From contig CP152408.1 of NCBI GenBank assembly GCA_038961845.1, forward strand, positions 868,001-932,000: a stretch of 64,000 nt of DNA, read 5' to 3'. Below, one piece after another: positions 54,715-63,126 of this stretch. The stretch comes from Xylophilus sp. GW821-FHT01B05 (lineage in GTDB: Bacteria > Pseudomonadota > Gammaproteobacteria > Burkholderiales > Burkholderiaceae_C). The notes under the pieces are model-generated. The model saw only the letters and a list, made by a program, of their open reading frames with translations. It had not been told where the DNA came from and ran no database searches. The first letter of the stretch is position 1. The number at the start of each line of letters is the position of its first letter. Both the position numbers and the translations under genes were made by a program.

Positions 54715-55356
54715 TCAAGCCGTCGAATCGTCCAGCTCACCGCGCGCCAGATGCGCGTCGTCGGCCCAGCCGACCAATGACAGCCCTTCGGGTGTCCACA
54801 GCAGTCGGTTGATGGCGGCGTTGCCCAGTTTCCAGGTGCGGGGGGCTTGCAGTTCCTGGCCGGTGGCGGCGCGGTAGAGCACGTCCATCACGCCGCCGTG
54901 GCCGACCACCACGATCTGCTCGCCCACATGGCGTTCTGCCACGGCATGGACGGCGGTGGTTACGCGCTCGCGGAACTGCAGCAGGGATTCGCCGGTGTCG
55001 CCAGGACGGAAGGCGGGTTCCCGCGTGCGCCAGAGGCGGGCCTGCTCGGGCAGCTTGGCTTCTATGTCGGCGAAGGTCAGACCCTCGAAGCTGCCAAAGG
55101 CGCGTTCGCGCAGGCCGGGGGTTGGTTGCAGTTGCAGGGCGTGCACGTCGGCCACGGCGCGGGCGGTTTCGAAGGCGCGTTGCAGGTCGCTGGCGTAGAC
55201 CGCCGTGATGGGCTCGTCTGCCAGTGCCCGCGCGAGCTGCCCGGCCTGCCAGACGCCAGTGGCGTTGAGCGGGATGTCCAACTGGCCCTGGATGCGGGTG
55301 TCCACGTTCCAGGCCGTTTCGCCGTGGCGGATGGCAATGATGCGGGTGGCGTCCAT
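54715..55356 (-). CDS. histidine phosphatase family protein (phosphoglycerate-mutase-like)
   Basis: 213-aa cytosolic phosphatase. Catalytic RHG motif in IAIRHGETAWNVDTRIQGQ; conserved Glu in LRERAFGSFEGLTFADIE; second catalytic His in VVVGHGGVMDVLYR. Start at 55356 (MDATRIIAIRHG). It resembles broad-specificity phosphatases and cobalamin/GpmB-like members; the substrate is unknown. It precedes cas1 on the same strand by 36 bp and might supply read-through transcription to the cas genes. Confidence 0.92.
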   Translation of the reverse strand: MDATRIIAIRHGETAWNVDTRIQGQLDIPLNATGVWQAGQLARALADEPITAVYASDLQRAFETARAVADVHALQLQPTPGLRERAFGSFEGLTFADIEAKLPEQARLWRTREPAFRPGDTGESLLQFRERVTTAVHAVAERHVGEQIVVVGHGGVMDVLYRAATGQELQAPRTWKLGNAAINRLLWTPEGLSLVGWADDAHLARGELDDSTA

Positions 55357-55416
55357 GGGGTCAGGCCGCAGTGGCCGCGCTGGCCAAGCGGTGGCCACCG
55401 TCTGCTTGCCGCCGCG

Positions 55417-56040
55417 TCATTGGGACGGCAGGGTGGTGCTGACCTGGCGCACGCCCTGTGGTGCAACCGGGAAGCCATGCAGTGCGGCGTCGAGCATCAC
55501 GGTCAAAACGGTGTTGTTGGCAGGCCGCAGGTCTTCGCTGCTGGCGTGGGTCTCGTACACGACCTGGCCGGTGGCAAGGTCGCGCAGTACGACGTTGACC
55601 TGCTGCTGGTAGAGCACGCGATCAGGGAAGCCCCCGCCGCCCCAGCCGCCGTAGTAGCCCCAGCCGCCTCGCCGCCAATAGCCGCCGCCCCAGCCTGGCC
55701 CCCAACCGGGGCCCCAGCCTGGACCGCCCCACGGGTCATAGCTGACCTGGCGCTGGCCGTTGAAGCTGACCTGCACGCTGTACTTGGCGGCCGCGTCGTC
55801 GCGCCGCAGGCCTACGCGTTCCAGCGCGCCTTGGGCGACCTGCTCCAACTGGTCCTGCATTTGCGGCCGGGTTTGCTGGGAGGGCAGGCGCTCGAAGCGG
55901 TAGCTGGCGTTGGCGGGGACTGTCGTCAGCGTGGAGAAGGCCTGGACATCGCTGTCCACGACGCGGGTGGTGGCGCAGCCGGCCAGCAGCAGGGCGGCAC
56001 CCAGGGCGCCGGCAAGGAGGATGGCTTTCTTTGGTGTCAT
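55417..56040 (-). CDS. DUF4136 lipoprotein
   Basis: 207-aa envelope lipoprotein. Lipobox LLLAGCATT near residue 20, then a DUF4136 domain (VDSDVQAFSTLTTVPANASY ... RFERLPSQQ). An unusual Gly/Trp/Tyr-rich insert of about 40 residues (PWGGPGWGPGWGPGW and WGYYGGWGGGGF) lies in the middle, then DLATGQVVYETHASSED. Of two ATGs three codons apart, 56040 has GGAG at a better distance. Function unknown. Confidence 0.85.
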   Translation of the reverse strand: MTPKKAILLAGALGAALLLAGCATTRVVDSDVQAFSTLTTVPANASYRFERLPSQQTRPQMQDQLEQVAQGALERVGLRRDDAAAKYSVQVSFNGQRQVSYDPWGGPGWGPGWGPGWGGGYWRRGGWGYYGGWGGGGFPDRVLYQQQVNVVLRDLATGQVVYETHASSEDLRPANNTVLTVMLDAALHGFPVAPQGVRQVSTTLPSQ

Positions 56041-56179
56041 GGGCATGCTCCGGTAGTCTTGGATGGGCTTGGGGCCCTGTAAAAAGCTTAGACCCGGTTG
56101 GCTAGCGCAGTTCCTGCGTGGCGGGCGGGGAGTGCGCTATTTGTACGCGCCAAGCGTAAACCACGTGTATCTCGCGGCT

Positions 56180-56974
56180 TCAGCCTAACAACAGCGCGTC
56201 GTCCGCCAGCACCTCGCCGCGGGTCTTCTCGAACATGCGCAGCAGGTCGGGCACGTCCAGGCCGGCGCGTTCGGGGCCGGAGACATCCAGCACCACCCGG
56301 CCCTGGTGCAGCATCACGGTGCGGGTGCCGTAGTCCAGTGCCTGGCGCATGCTGTGGGTGACCATCATGGCGGTGAGCTGGCCCTCGGCCACGATGCGCG
56401 CGGTCAGCTCCAGCACGAAGGCAGCGGTTTTGGGGTCGAGCGCGGCGGTGTGCTCGTCCAGCAGCAGGATGCGCGAGGGCTGGAGCGAGGCCATCAGCAG
56501 GCTGACCGCCTGGCGCTGCCCGCCAGAGAGCAGGCCGATGCGGTCGCTCAGCCGGTTCTCCAGGCCCAGGCCGAGGATGGCGAGCTTGTCGCGGAACAGC
56601 GCGCGCATGTCGCGCCGGATGGCGAAGCGAAAGCCGCGGCGCCGGCCGCGTGCCAGGGCCAGCGCCATGTTCTCTTCGATGGTCAGCGCCTCGCAGGTGC
56701 CGGCCATTGGGTCCTGGAACACGCGGGCCACTTTGTCGGCGCGCTGCCAGGCGGACAGGCGGGTGACATCGGCGTTGTCGATGGCGATGCGGCCCTCGTC
56801 CACCCCGAGGTCGCCCGACACGGCATTGAGCAGCGTCGACTTGCCCGCGCCGTTGGAGCCAATGACCGAGACGAACTGCCCCGTGGGGATTTGCAGCGAG
56901 AGCCCGCGCAGCGCCCGGTTCTCGATGGGCGTGCCGGCGTTGAAGGTGATGTGCAGGTCTTGGACGTCAAGCAT
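56180..56974 (-). CDS. ABC transporter ATPase (TrpZ-like)
   Basis: 264-aa cytosolic ATPase of an importer. Walker A GSNGAGKSTLL, Q-loop VFQDPMAGTCE, signature LSGGQRQAVSLLMAS, Walker B ILLLDEHTAALDP, H-loop VTHSMRQALD. It follows the permease gene by 5 bp and completes a three-gene importer with the PF04392-type binding protein. Such systems (TrpXYZ-like) take up aromatic amino acids or related compounds; the substrate here is unproven. Confidence 0.93.
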   Translation of the reverse strand: MLDVQDLHITFNAGTPIENRALRGLSLQIPTGQFVSVIGSNGAGKSTLLNAVSGDLGVDEGRIAIDNADVTRLSAWQRADKVARVFQDPMAGTCEALTIEENMALALARGRRRGFRFAIRRDMRALFRDKLAILGLGLENRLSDRIGLLSGGQRQAVSLLMASLQPSRILLLDEHTAALDPKTAAFVLELTARIVAEGQLTAMMVTHSMRQALDYGTRTVMLHQGRVVLDVSGPERAGLDVPDLLRMFEKTRGEVLADDALLLG

Positions 56975-56979
56975 GGCGT

Positions 56980-57873
56980 TCAGACTCCCTTGGCGGCACG
57001 CGGTGCGCGCCGGCGTTTCAGGCGCGGCAGTACCAGCGCCAGGGCCACCAGCACGGCGGTCACCAGGTTCAGGTCCTGTGCCTTCAGGCCAATGAATTCG
57101 CTGTTGAGCGCCAGCGCGATGAACAGGCGGTAGAGCACCGCGCCCAGCACCACGGCCAGCGTGGTCAAGACCAGGCGGCGCGCCGGCAGCACGCTTTCGC
57201 CGACGATGACTGCGGCCAGCCCGATCACGATGGTGCCTATGCCCATGGAGATGTCGGCGCCGCCCTGGCTCTGCGCAAAGACCGCACCGGCCAGCGCCAC
57301 CAGGGCGTTGGACAAGGCCATGCCGACCAGCGTGGCGGTGCCGGTGGCCACGCCCTGGGCGCGCGCCATGCGGGCGTTGGCGCCGGTGGCACGCAGTGCC
57401 AGGCCGATCTCGGATGAGAAGAACCAGTCCAGCAGCAGCTTGGCTACGGCGACCAGCGCCAGCATGGCCAGCGGCCGCTCGATGTAGTCAGGCAGCCAGC
57501 CCGGCAGCACCGAGAAGATGGTGGGCTCGGTGATCAGCGGCACATTGGGCTTGCCCATGATGCGCAGGTTGATCGAGTAGAGCGCGATCATGACCAGGAT
57601 GCCCGCGAGCAGGTCCATGATCTTCAGCCGCACATGCAGCCAGCCGGTGAGAAAGCCTGCGGCCGCGCCAGCGGCGATTGCTGTGGCGGTGGCCAAGAAC
57701 GGGTTGACGCCGCTGGCGATCAGCGTGGCCGCGACTGCGGCGCCCAGCGGAAAGCTGCCGTCCACCGTCAGGTCGGGGAAGTTGAGGACGCGAAAGGTGA
57801 TGAAGACGCCAAGCGCGACCAGGCCGAAGATCAGCCCGATCTCTAGCGCCCCCCAAAGGGAGTACAGCGACAC
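56980..57873 (-). CDS. ABC transporter permease (TrpY-like)
   Basis: 297-aa inner-membrane permease of the branched-chain/ribose-type superfamily with 8-9 hydrophobic spans. Typical segments: FGLVALGVFITFRVLNFPDL, TVDGSFPLGAAVAA and GLALRATGANARMARAQGV (coupling-helix region). It starts 1 bp after the binding-protein stop and ends 5 bp before the ATPase gene. Confidence 0.93.
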   Translation of the reverse strand: MSLYSLWGALEIGLIFGLVALGVFITFRVLNFPDLTVDGSFPLGAAVAATLIASGVNPFLATATAIAAGAAAGFLTGWLHVRLKIMDLLAGILVMIALYSINLRIMGKPNVPLITEPTIFSVLPGWLPDYIERPLAMLALVAVAKLLLDWFFSSEIGLALRATGANARMARAQGVATGTATLVGMALSNALVALAGAVFAQSQGGADISMGIGTIVIGLAAVIVGESVLPARRLVLTTLAVVLGAVLYRLFIALALNSEFIGLKAQDLNLVTAVLVALALVLPRLKRRRAPRAAKGV

Positions 57874-57874
57874 T

Positions 57875-58861
57875 TTATTCGAGCACCGTCTTGGCGGATT
57901 GGCGCAGTTCGGGCGACAGCTTCACACCCTGTTTGGCGGCGGCCGATGCGTTCAGCACCAGTTCGAGCTTGCTGCTGGTCTCGCTGGCGATGGCACCGGG
58001 TGCCTCGCCCTTCAGGATGCGTACCACCTGGCGGCCGGTCTGGCGCCCCAGGTCGCGGTAGTCGATGCCCAGGGCCGCCACCGCGCCGCGCTTGACGCTG
58101 TCGGTATCGGCCGCGATCAGCGGAATCTTGGCGTCATTGCCGACCTTGACCAGCGCCTCGTAGGCCGAGACCACGTTGTTGTCGGTGTTGGTGTAGATCA
58201 CATCGACCTTGCCCACCAGCGTGCGTGCCGCAGCCCCCACGTCGACCGAGCGCGGCGCAGCGGCCTCGACCAGCGTCATGCCGGATTGGCCGAGCAGTTC
58301 CTTGAGCTGCTTGACGACCACGGCCGAGTTCGCCTCGCCCGGGTTGTAGACCATGCCCACGCGCTTGGCGTTGGGCACCAGTTGCTTGATCAGGGCCAGT
58401 TGCTTGTCCAGCGCCAGCAGGTCCGACACGCCGGTGACATTGGTGCCCGAAGGCTTCCAGTCCTTCACCAGTTGCGCCGCGACCGGGTCGGTCACGCCGG
58501 AGTACACCACCGGAATGGTCTTGGTGGCGGCCACCACGGCCTGGGCCGAGGGCGTGGCGATGGCGACGATGACATCGGGCTTGTCGCCGATGAACTTGCG
58601 TGCGATCTGCGCGGCCGTGCCCGGGTTGCCCTGGGCGCTCTGGTATTCCCACTTGAGGTTCTTGCCGGCCTCGTAGCCGGCGGCCTGCAGCTCGTCCTTC
58701 ACGCCGTCGCGGATCGCGTCCAGTGCCGGGTGCTCGACGATGGCGGTGATGGACACGGCCTTGGTCTGCGCCAGGGCGGGCAGGGCGCTGGCGGCGAGCA
58801 GCAGGGCGGCGCCGGCGGACAGCAGCGGGCGGCGGCGAAGGGCGGGAAGGCGGATGGTCAT
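57875..58861 (-). CDS. ABC transporter substrate-binding protein (PF04392 type)
   Basis: 328-aa periplasmic binding protein. Sec signal peptide LLSAGAALLLAASALPALAQ; mature start KAVSITAIVEHPALDAIRDG, then the family blocks GDKPDVIVAIATPSAQA, VVYSGVTDPVAAQLV and VGMVYNPGEANS. Start at 58861, with AAGGAGAG upstream; the longer frame runs into a REP element. First gene of the three-gene importer operon. Confidence 0.94.
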   Translation of the reverse strand: MTIRLPALRRRPLLSAGAALLLAASALPALAQTKAVSITAIVEHPALDAIRDGVKDELQAAGYEAGKNLKWEYQSAQGNPGTAAQIARKFIGDKPDVIVAIATPSAQAVVAATKTIPVVYSGVTDPVAAQLVKDWKPSGTNVTGVSDLLALDKQLALIKQLVPNAKRVGMVYNPGEANSAVVVKQLKELLGQSGMTLVEAAAPRSVDVGAAARTLVGKVDVIYTNTDNNVVSAYEALVKVGNDAKIPLIAADTDSVKRGAVAALGIDYRDLGRQTGRQVVRILKGEAPGAIASETSSKLELVLNASAAAKQGVKLSPELRQSAKTVLE

Positions 58862-58921
58862 GCAGTCTCTCCTTGGGATAGCGTTTGTTATGGGTTCAGA
58901 ACCAATGCTGCTCTGTGGGCG

Positions 58922-58992
58922 CCGTTCGCCCTGAGCTTGTCGAGGGGCTGCTGGCGGTGGCGCCAAGGCTTCGACAAGCTCAGCCCGAACGG
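58922..58992. repeat. REP-like palindrome (family B, copy 3)
   Basis: CCGTTCGCCCTGAGCTTGTC ... GCTTCGACAAGCTCAGCCCG ending AACGG; inverted repeat with a 20-bp centre, between the ABC operon start and the ttcA stop. Confidence 0.9.
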
Positions 58993-59010
58993 GGCTTTAC
59001 GGTGTGGGGC

Positions 59011-59955
59011 TTAGAGCGCCACGATTTGCAGCGCGGGCAGGCCGGAGGCCGCGGGCGGTGCCGCAAAGCTCTCCGGGTCGAAGGCCTTGTCGCCGTCCTC
59101 GCGGGCGACGCCATCGGCCTTCAGGCCGGCGAAATCGTACAACGCGCGGTCGGCCAGGTGCGAAGGCACCACGCTCTGCAGCGCGCTGAACATGTTTTCT
59201 ACGCGGCCGGGGAATTTCTTCTCCCAGTCGCGCAGCATTTCACCGACCTGCTTGCGCTGCAGGTTCTCCTGGCTGCCGCACAGGGTGCAGGGAATGATGG
59301 GGAACTGGCGGTGCTGGGCCCAGCGCACCAGGTCTTTCTCGGCCACGTAGGCCAGCGGGCGGATGACGATGTGCTTGCCGTCGTCGCTCACCAGCTTGGG
59401 CGGCATGCTCTTGAGCTTGGCGCCAAAGAACATGTTGAGCAGGAAGGTCTGCAGGATGTCGTCGCGGTGGTGGCCCAGCGCGACCTTGGTGGCGCCCAGC
59501 TCGTCGGCCACGCGGTACAGGATGCCGCGGCGCAGCCGGCTGCACAGGCCACAGGTGGTCTTGCCCTCAGGAATGACGCGCTTGACGATGCTGTAGGTGT
59601 CCTGGTTCTCGATGTGGAAGGGCACGCCCAGCTTGGCCAGGTACTCGGGCAGCACGTGTTCGGGGAAGCCGGGCTGCTTCTGGTCGAGGTTGACGGCAAT
59701 GATGTCGAAGTGGATGGGCGCGCGCGCCTTGAGCTTCAACAGAATGTCCAGCATGGCGTAGCTGTCTTTGCCGCCAGACATGCAGACCATGACCTTGTCG
59801 CCTTCCTCAACCATGTTGAAGTCGACGATGGCGCGGCCCATCTCGCGGCACAGGCGCTTTTCGAGCTTGTGGGTTTCGCGCTCGATCTTGAAGTTGGTGG
59901 CGGCGGCCGTGTCGGCAGCGGTTTCGTTTTCGGTTTCAGTCCAGACGGCGCTCAT
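59011..59955 (-). CDS. ttcA: tRNA 2-thiocytidine synthetase TtcA
   Basis: 314-aa enzyme that thiolates C32 of tRNA. PP-loop [15 protein letters not shown]; two CxxC pairs (CGLC and CTLC) that with the family's iron-sulfur cluster make the active site; [14 protein letters not shown]. Length matches E. coli TtcA (311 aa). Start at 59955 with GAAAGATCTGCC upstream. Confidence 0.96.
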   Translation of the reverse strand: MSAVWTETENETAADTAAATNFKIERETHKLEKRLCREMGRAIVDFNMVEEGDKVMVCMSGGKDSYAMLDILLKLKARAPIHFDIIAVNLDQKQPGFPEHVLPEYLAKLGVPFHIENQDTYSIVKRVIPEGKTTCGLCSRLRRGILYRVADELGATKVALGHHRDDILQTFLLNMFFGAKLKSMPPKLVSDDGKHIVIRPLAYVAEKDLVRWAQHRQFPIIPCTLCGSQENLQRKQVGEMLRDWEKKFPGRVENMFSALQSVVPSHLADRALYDFAGLKADGVAREDGDKAFDPESFAAPPAASGLPALQIVAL

Positions 59956-59980
59956 GGCAGATCTTTCGGGGCGGCAGGCA

Positions 59981-60394
59981 TCAGGCCGGGTTCAAGGCGA
60001 GCCATTGCTCGGGGGTGTAGGCGCGCACCGGACTGGCGGCAAAGTCGCGCAGGTTGCGGGTGACGATGGCAGTGGCGCCGCTGGCCTGTGCGGCATGGGC
60101 CAGCACGGCGTCTTCGAAGTCGGCCATGCCGCTGGCGAGGGCGGTATCGACCACGGTGCGGCCTACGGCGGCGACGTCGAACAGCTTGAGCAACTGCCGC
60201 AGCGCACCCCGGCTGGTATCGCGGTCAAATTCGCGGCTGAGGTAGTAGTCGATGGTGGTTACCGTCGTGGCGCACAGCAGGGCGCGTGCTGCTCCAAGCT
60301 CGACCCGCTTGAACACCAGCCGTGCGGAATCGATGAAGGCCGCGCGCTGCAGCAGCACATCCAGCACGATGTTGGTATCGACCAGAATGCTCAT
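59981..60394 (-). CDS. PIN-domain toxin (VapC-like)
   Basis: 137-aa PIN-domain ribonuclease. First catalytic Asp in [15 protein letters not shown], then Asp in [13 protein letters not shown] and TRNLRDF near the end. It overlaps the upstream antitoxin gene by 4 bp. Toxins of this family cleave RNA, often tRNA or rRNA, when the antitoxin is lost. Confidence 0.9.
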   Translation of the reverse strand: MSILVDTNIVLDVLLQRAAFIDSARLVFKRVELGAARALLCATTVTTIDYYLSREFDRDTSRGALRQLLKLFDVAAVGRTVVDTALASGMADFEDAVLAHAAQASGATAIVTRNLRDFAASPVRAYTPEQWLALNPA

Positions 60395-60672
60395 CGAACC
60401 GAGCCGTGCAGGTGTTTTGCGCGGATGTGCTGGTAATAGCCGTCGTCTGCCAGCGCCTCGGGCGGCTGCTTTGCGGTCTTCAGCAGACCGACCAAGCCGT
60501 CGGTGATCGGGGTGACACCGGCTTCCTGGGAGTCGGCGGGCGATTGGCGCACGGCCAATGCCGCGAAGTAATCCGCGACCAATTGCGAGAGCGAGCGGCC
60601 GTGCTCGGCCGCGTAGGTCTTGGCGCTTTCGATCAGCTCTTCATCCAGGCGCAGGGTGAGTTTGGTGTTCAT
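60391..60672 (-). CDS. antitoxin of a PIN toxin (DUF6364/RHH-like)
   Basis: 93-aa antitoxin. The N-terminus MNTKLTLRLDEELIESAKTY plus AAEHGRSLSQLVADYFAAL has the ribbon-helix-helix pattern of DUF6364 antitoxins. The C-terminal tail is disordered-looking and likely wraps the toxin. Its ATG is preceded by a palindromic operator candidate. Confidence 0.85.
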   Translation of the reverse strand: MNTKLTLRLDEELIESAKTYAAEHGRSLSQLVADYFAALAVRQSPADSQEAGVTPITDGLVGLLKTAKQPPEALADDGYYQHIRAKHLHGSVR

Positions 60673-60694
60673 GGCATGCCATCACAGACGGGTG

Positions 60695-60720
60695 ACGTAC
60701 AAATTCCATATATTGTACGT
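60695..60720 (-). promoter_or_regulatory. palindromic operator upstream of the PIN toxin-antitoxin genes
   Basis: ACGTACAA ... TTGTACGT: perfect 8-bp arms, 10 bp apart, in an AT-rich stretch 23 bp before the antitoxin start. Typical position for autoregulation by an RHH antitoxin-toxin complex. Confidence 0.65.
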
Positions 60721-60735
60721 CTCTGTGATTTTCCC

Positions 60736-61107
60736 CTACCACTGCCCGGTTTCCATCCGTATCGCCACTTCGCAGTCGTCAAAAATCTCCAGCTTGGCGA
60801 TCTTCACCCGCACGCCCAGCACGCCGGGCAGTTGCATCAGCCGGTGCGCGACCTTGCCGATCAGGCTCTCCAGCAGGTTCACGTGCACGGCGTTGCACTC
60901 GTCGATGATGATCTTGCGCACCTTGCGGTAGTCCAGCACGTGCAGGATCTCGTCGTCGCGCGGCAGTAGGTCTTGCGTGCCGAGGTTCAGTTCGGCGTCC
61001 ACCTGGATCGGCTGGGGCGAGGTCTTCTCAAAATCGAGGATGCCCAGGTTGGCGTCAAAGCGCAGGCCGGCAAGGGTGAGGATCTGGGTGCCTTTGGTGG
61101 TGGACAT
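60736..61107 (-). CDS. folB: dihydroneopterin aldolase FolB
   Basis: 123-aa enzyme of folate synthesis that converts dihydroneopterin to hydroxymethyl-dihydropterin. Family blocks: LTLAGLRFDANLGILDFEK (catalytic Glu region) and HVLDYRKVRKIIIDE, and NLLESLIGKVAHRLM with the conserved lysine later in RVKIAKLEIFDD. It sits 21 bp downstream of folM, the pteridine reductase gene. Confidence 0.93.
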   Translation of the reverse strand: MSTTKGTQILTLAGLRFDANLGILDFEKTSPQPIQVDAELNLGTQDLLPRDDEILHVLDYRKVRKIIIDECNAVHVNLLESLIGKVAHRLMQLPGVLGVRVKIAKLEIFDDCEVAIRMETGQW

Positions 61108-61128
61108 GGTGTGGGCTTAAAAAGGGGC

Positions 61129-61914
61129 TTACATCAAGGAGAAGTCGCGCTCGAACTTCATCAGGTGCTGGCCGCCGTCCACCAGCAGCGTGGTGCCGGT
61201 GATGGATCGGTTCTCCAGCGCGAACCTGACCGTGGCGGCCACGTCTTCGGGCGAAGACGAGCGGCCCAGCGGCGACTGCTGGTGCAGCACGGCAAATTTC
61301 TCTTCCGACAGCATGTGGCTGGTGAGCGTGAGTCCCGGTGCCACGCCCACCACCCGCAGCAGCGGCGCCAGCGCCTGGGCCAGCAGCGTGCCGGCGGTTT
61401 CCAGCGCGGCCTTGGACAGCGTGTAGCTCAGGAAGTCGGGGTTGGGGTTCCACAGCTTCTGGTCCAGCAGGTTGACCACCGCGCCCAGGCCGGGCTCGGC
61501 GCCGCGCGCCTGCAGGTGGGCGTGCAGCGCCTGCGCCAACAGGATGGGCGCAGCGGTATTGCTGCGCAGGTGGCGCTCCAACGCGGCAAAGCCAAAGCTC
61601 TGCACGTCGTCATGCTCGAACAATGAAGCGTTGTTGACCACCGCGTCGAGCTGGCCGAACTGCGCCACCACCTGCGGCACCAGGGCGCGCACGGCGGCTT
61701 CGTCTTCTAAATCTGCATGAAAAGTGGCTGAAGCCGAGGCGTGGAGCCGGCATTCAGCTATTGTTTTGGTAGCGTCGTCTGCAGAGTACCGGTAATGCAG
61801 GGCCACCTGCCAGCCGCCTGCGGCCAGCGCCAGCGCGATCTCGCGGCCCAGGCGCTTGGCGCCCCCGGTGACGAGGACGGTGCGTGGCGATGGGGTGGCG
61901 GTGGGGTGGGGCAC
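61129..61914 (-). CDS. folM: FolM-like pteridine reductase (SDR) with an in-frame repeat insertion
   Basis: About 261-aa short-chain dehydrogenase that reduces dihydromonapterin/dihydrofolate. NADPH motif VLVTGGAKRLGREIALALA, NNASLFEHDD, and catalytic YTLSKAALETA. The start is uncertain: GTG at 61914 (VPHPTATPSPRT) fits the divergent methyltransferase start at 61934; longer ATG starts overlap that gene. Residues about 45-65 (SADDATKTIAECRLHASASA) translate a family-A repeat (61719-61773) placed after the first beta-alpha unit, where related enzymes are shorter. Confidence 0.87.
   Translation of the reverse strand: MPHPTATPSPRTVLVTGGAKRLGREIALALAAGGWQVALHYRYSADDATKTIAECRLHASASATFHADLEDEAAVRALVPQVVAQFGQLDAVVNNASLFEHDDVQSFGFAALERHLRSNTAAPILLAQALHAHLQARGAEPGLGAVVNLLDQKLWNPNPDFLSYTLSKAALETAGTLLAQALAPLLRVVGVAPGLTLTSHMLSEEKFAVLHQQSPLGRSSSPEDVAATVRFALENRSITGTTLLVDGGQHLMKFERDFSLM
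61719..61773. repeat. family-A mini-repeat inserted in frame in folM (copy 7)
   Basis: GAAAAGTGGCTGAAGCCGAG, GCGTGGAGCCGGCATTCAGC, TATTGTTTTGGTAG: recognisable lead and AGCTAT tail, core partly diverged. Wholly inside the folM frame, which stays open. Confidence 0.65.
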
Positions 61915-61933
61915 GGCAGGGGACAATCCGGGG

Positions 61934-63052
61934 ATGACGACGAGACCCGAGAGTTTATCGAGCGCCCCGCACGGGGCTTTGCATGGCCAGATCGCCAGCG
62001 CCATTGCCCAGGCGGGCGGCTGGATCGGCTTTGACCGCTTCATGGCCATGGCGCTGTATGCGCCCGGCCTGGGCTACTACGCGCGCAGCAGCCCCAAGTT
62101 TGGCGCCATGCCGCAATCGGGCAGCGACTTTGTCACCGCCCCCGAGCTGTCGCCGCTGTTTGGCCGCACGCTGGCGGCGCAGGTGGCCGAGGCGCTGCAG
62201 GCCACCGGCACGGACGAGGTCTGGGAGTTTGGCGCCGGCTCCGGCGCGCTGGCCCAGCAACTGCTGGAGGCGCTGGGCGACCGTGTGCGGCGCTACGTCA
62301 TCGTCGATGTGTCTGGCAGCCTGCGTGCGCGCCAGCAGGCGCGGCTGGCGGCCTGGGGCGACAAGGTGCAGTGGCTGGCCGAACTGCCCGCGCGCATCGA
62401 GGGCGTGGTGGTCGGCAACGAGGTGCTGGACGCCATGCCGGTGCAACTGCTGGCGCGCCACGGCGGCCAGGCGGATGGTGTGTGGCACGAGCGCGGCGTG
62501 GTGCTGCAAGACGGCGCCTTTGCCTGGGCCGACCGGCTGACCGATTTGCGCCCGCCGCTGGACATCGAAGGCCCGCAGGACTACCTGACCGAAATCCACC
62601 CGCAAGGCCAGGCCTTCGTGCGCACCCTGGCCGACCGGCTGGCGCGCGGTGCGGCCTTTTTGCTGGACTACGGCTTTGGCGAATCCGAGTACTACCACCC
62701 GCAGCGCCACATGGGCACGGTGATGTGCCACCGCGGCCATGTCGCCGACAGCGATCCATTGGCCGATGTGGGCGAGAAGGACATCACCGCCCATGTCGAC
62801 TTCACCGGCATTGCGCTGGCGGCGCAAGAGGCGGGGCTGGAGGTGCTGGGCTACACCACGCAGGCGCACTTTCTCTACAACTGCGGGTTGGGGCCCTTGC
62901 TGGACCAGGCCAGCCCGGTGGAGCGCGCCGCTGCCGCCAAGCTGGTGCTGGAGCACGAAATGGGCGAGCTGTTCAAGGTGATCGCCCTGGGCCGGGGCGA
63001 GGCCTGGGAGCCCATGGGTTTTGCGCAGGGCGACCGCAGCCATCGGCTGTAG
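61934..63052 (+). CDS. MidA/NDUFAF7-family SAM-dependent methyltransferase
   Basis: 372-aa class I methyltransferase of the MidA (DUF185) family, related to the mitochondrial complex I assembly factor NDUFAF7. Start at 61934 (MTTRPESLSSAPHG). The family N-terminus GWIGFDRFMAMALYAPGLGY is followed by FVTAPELSPLFGRTLAAQ, motif I EFGAGSGALAQQL, and VVGNEVLDAMPVQLL. The bacterial substrate is unknown. Divergent from folM with 19 bp between starts. Confidence 0.92.
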   Translation: MTTRPESLSSAPHGALHGQIASAIAQAGGWIGFDRFMAMALYAPGLGYYARSSPKFGAMPQSGSDFVTAPELSPLFGRTLAAQVAEALQATGTDEVWEFGAGSGALAQQLLEALGDRVRRYVIVDVSGSLRARQQARLAAWGDKVQWLAELPARIEGVVVGNEVLDAMPVQLLARHGGQADGVWHERGVVLQDGAFAWADRLTDLRPPLDIEGPQDYLTEIHPQGQAFVRTLADRLARGAAFLLDYGFGESEYYHPQRHMGTVMCHRGHVADSDPLADVGEKDITAHVDFTGIALAAQEAGLEVLGYTTQAHFLYNCGLGPLLDQASPVERAAAAKLVLEHEMGELFKVIALGRGEAWEPMGFAQGDRSHRL

Positions 63053-63068
63053 TCGGGGGTTTTTAAGG

Positions 63069-63124
63069 GAAATAGGCCTCTAGCCCAGGTGTAGCCTGGG
63101 CTAGTAGCTATCTATTTGATAGTT
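63069..63124. repeat. dispersed palindromic mini-repeat (family A, copy 8)
   Basis: GAAATAGGCCTCTAGCCCAG, GTGTAGCCTGGGCTAGTAGC, TATCTATTTGATAG. Very close to copy 1 in its lead and to copy 4 in its tail. It lies between the convergent methyltransferase and gamma-glutamyltranspeptidase genes, ending 2 bp from the latter's stop. Confidence 0.85.
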
Positions 63125-63126
63125 AA

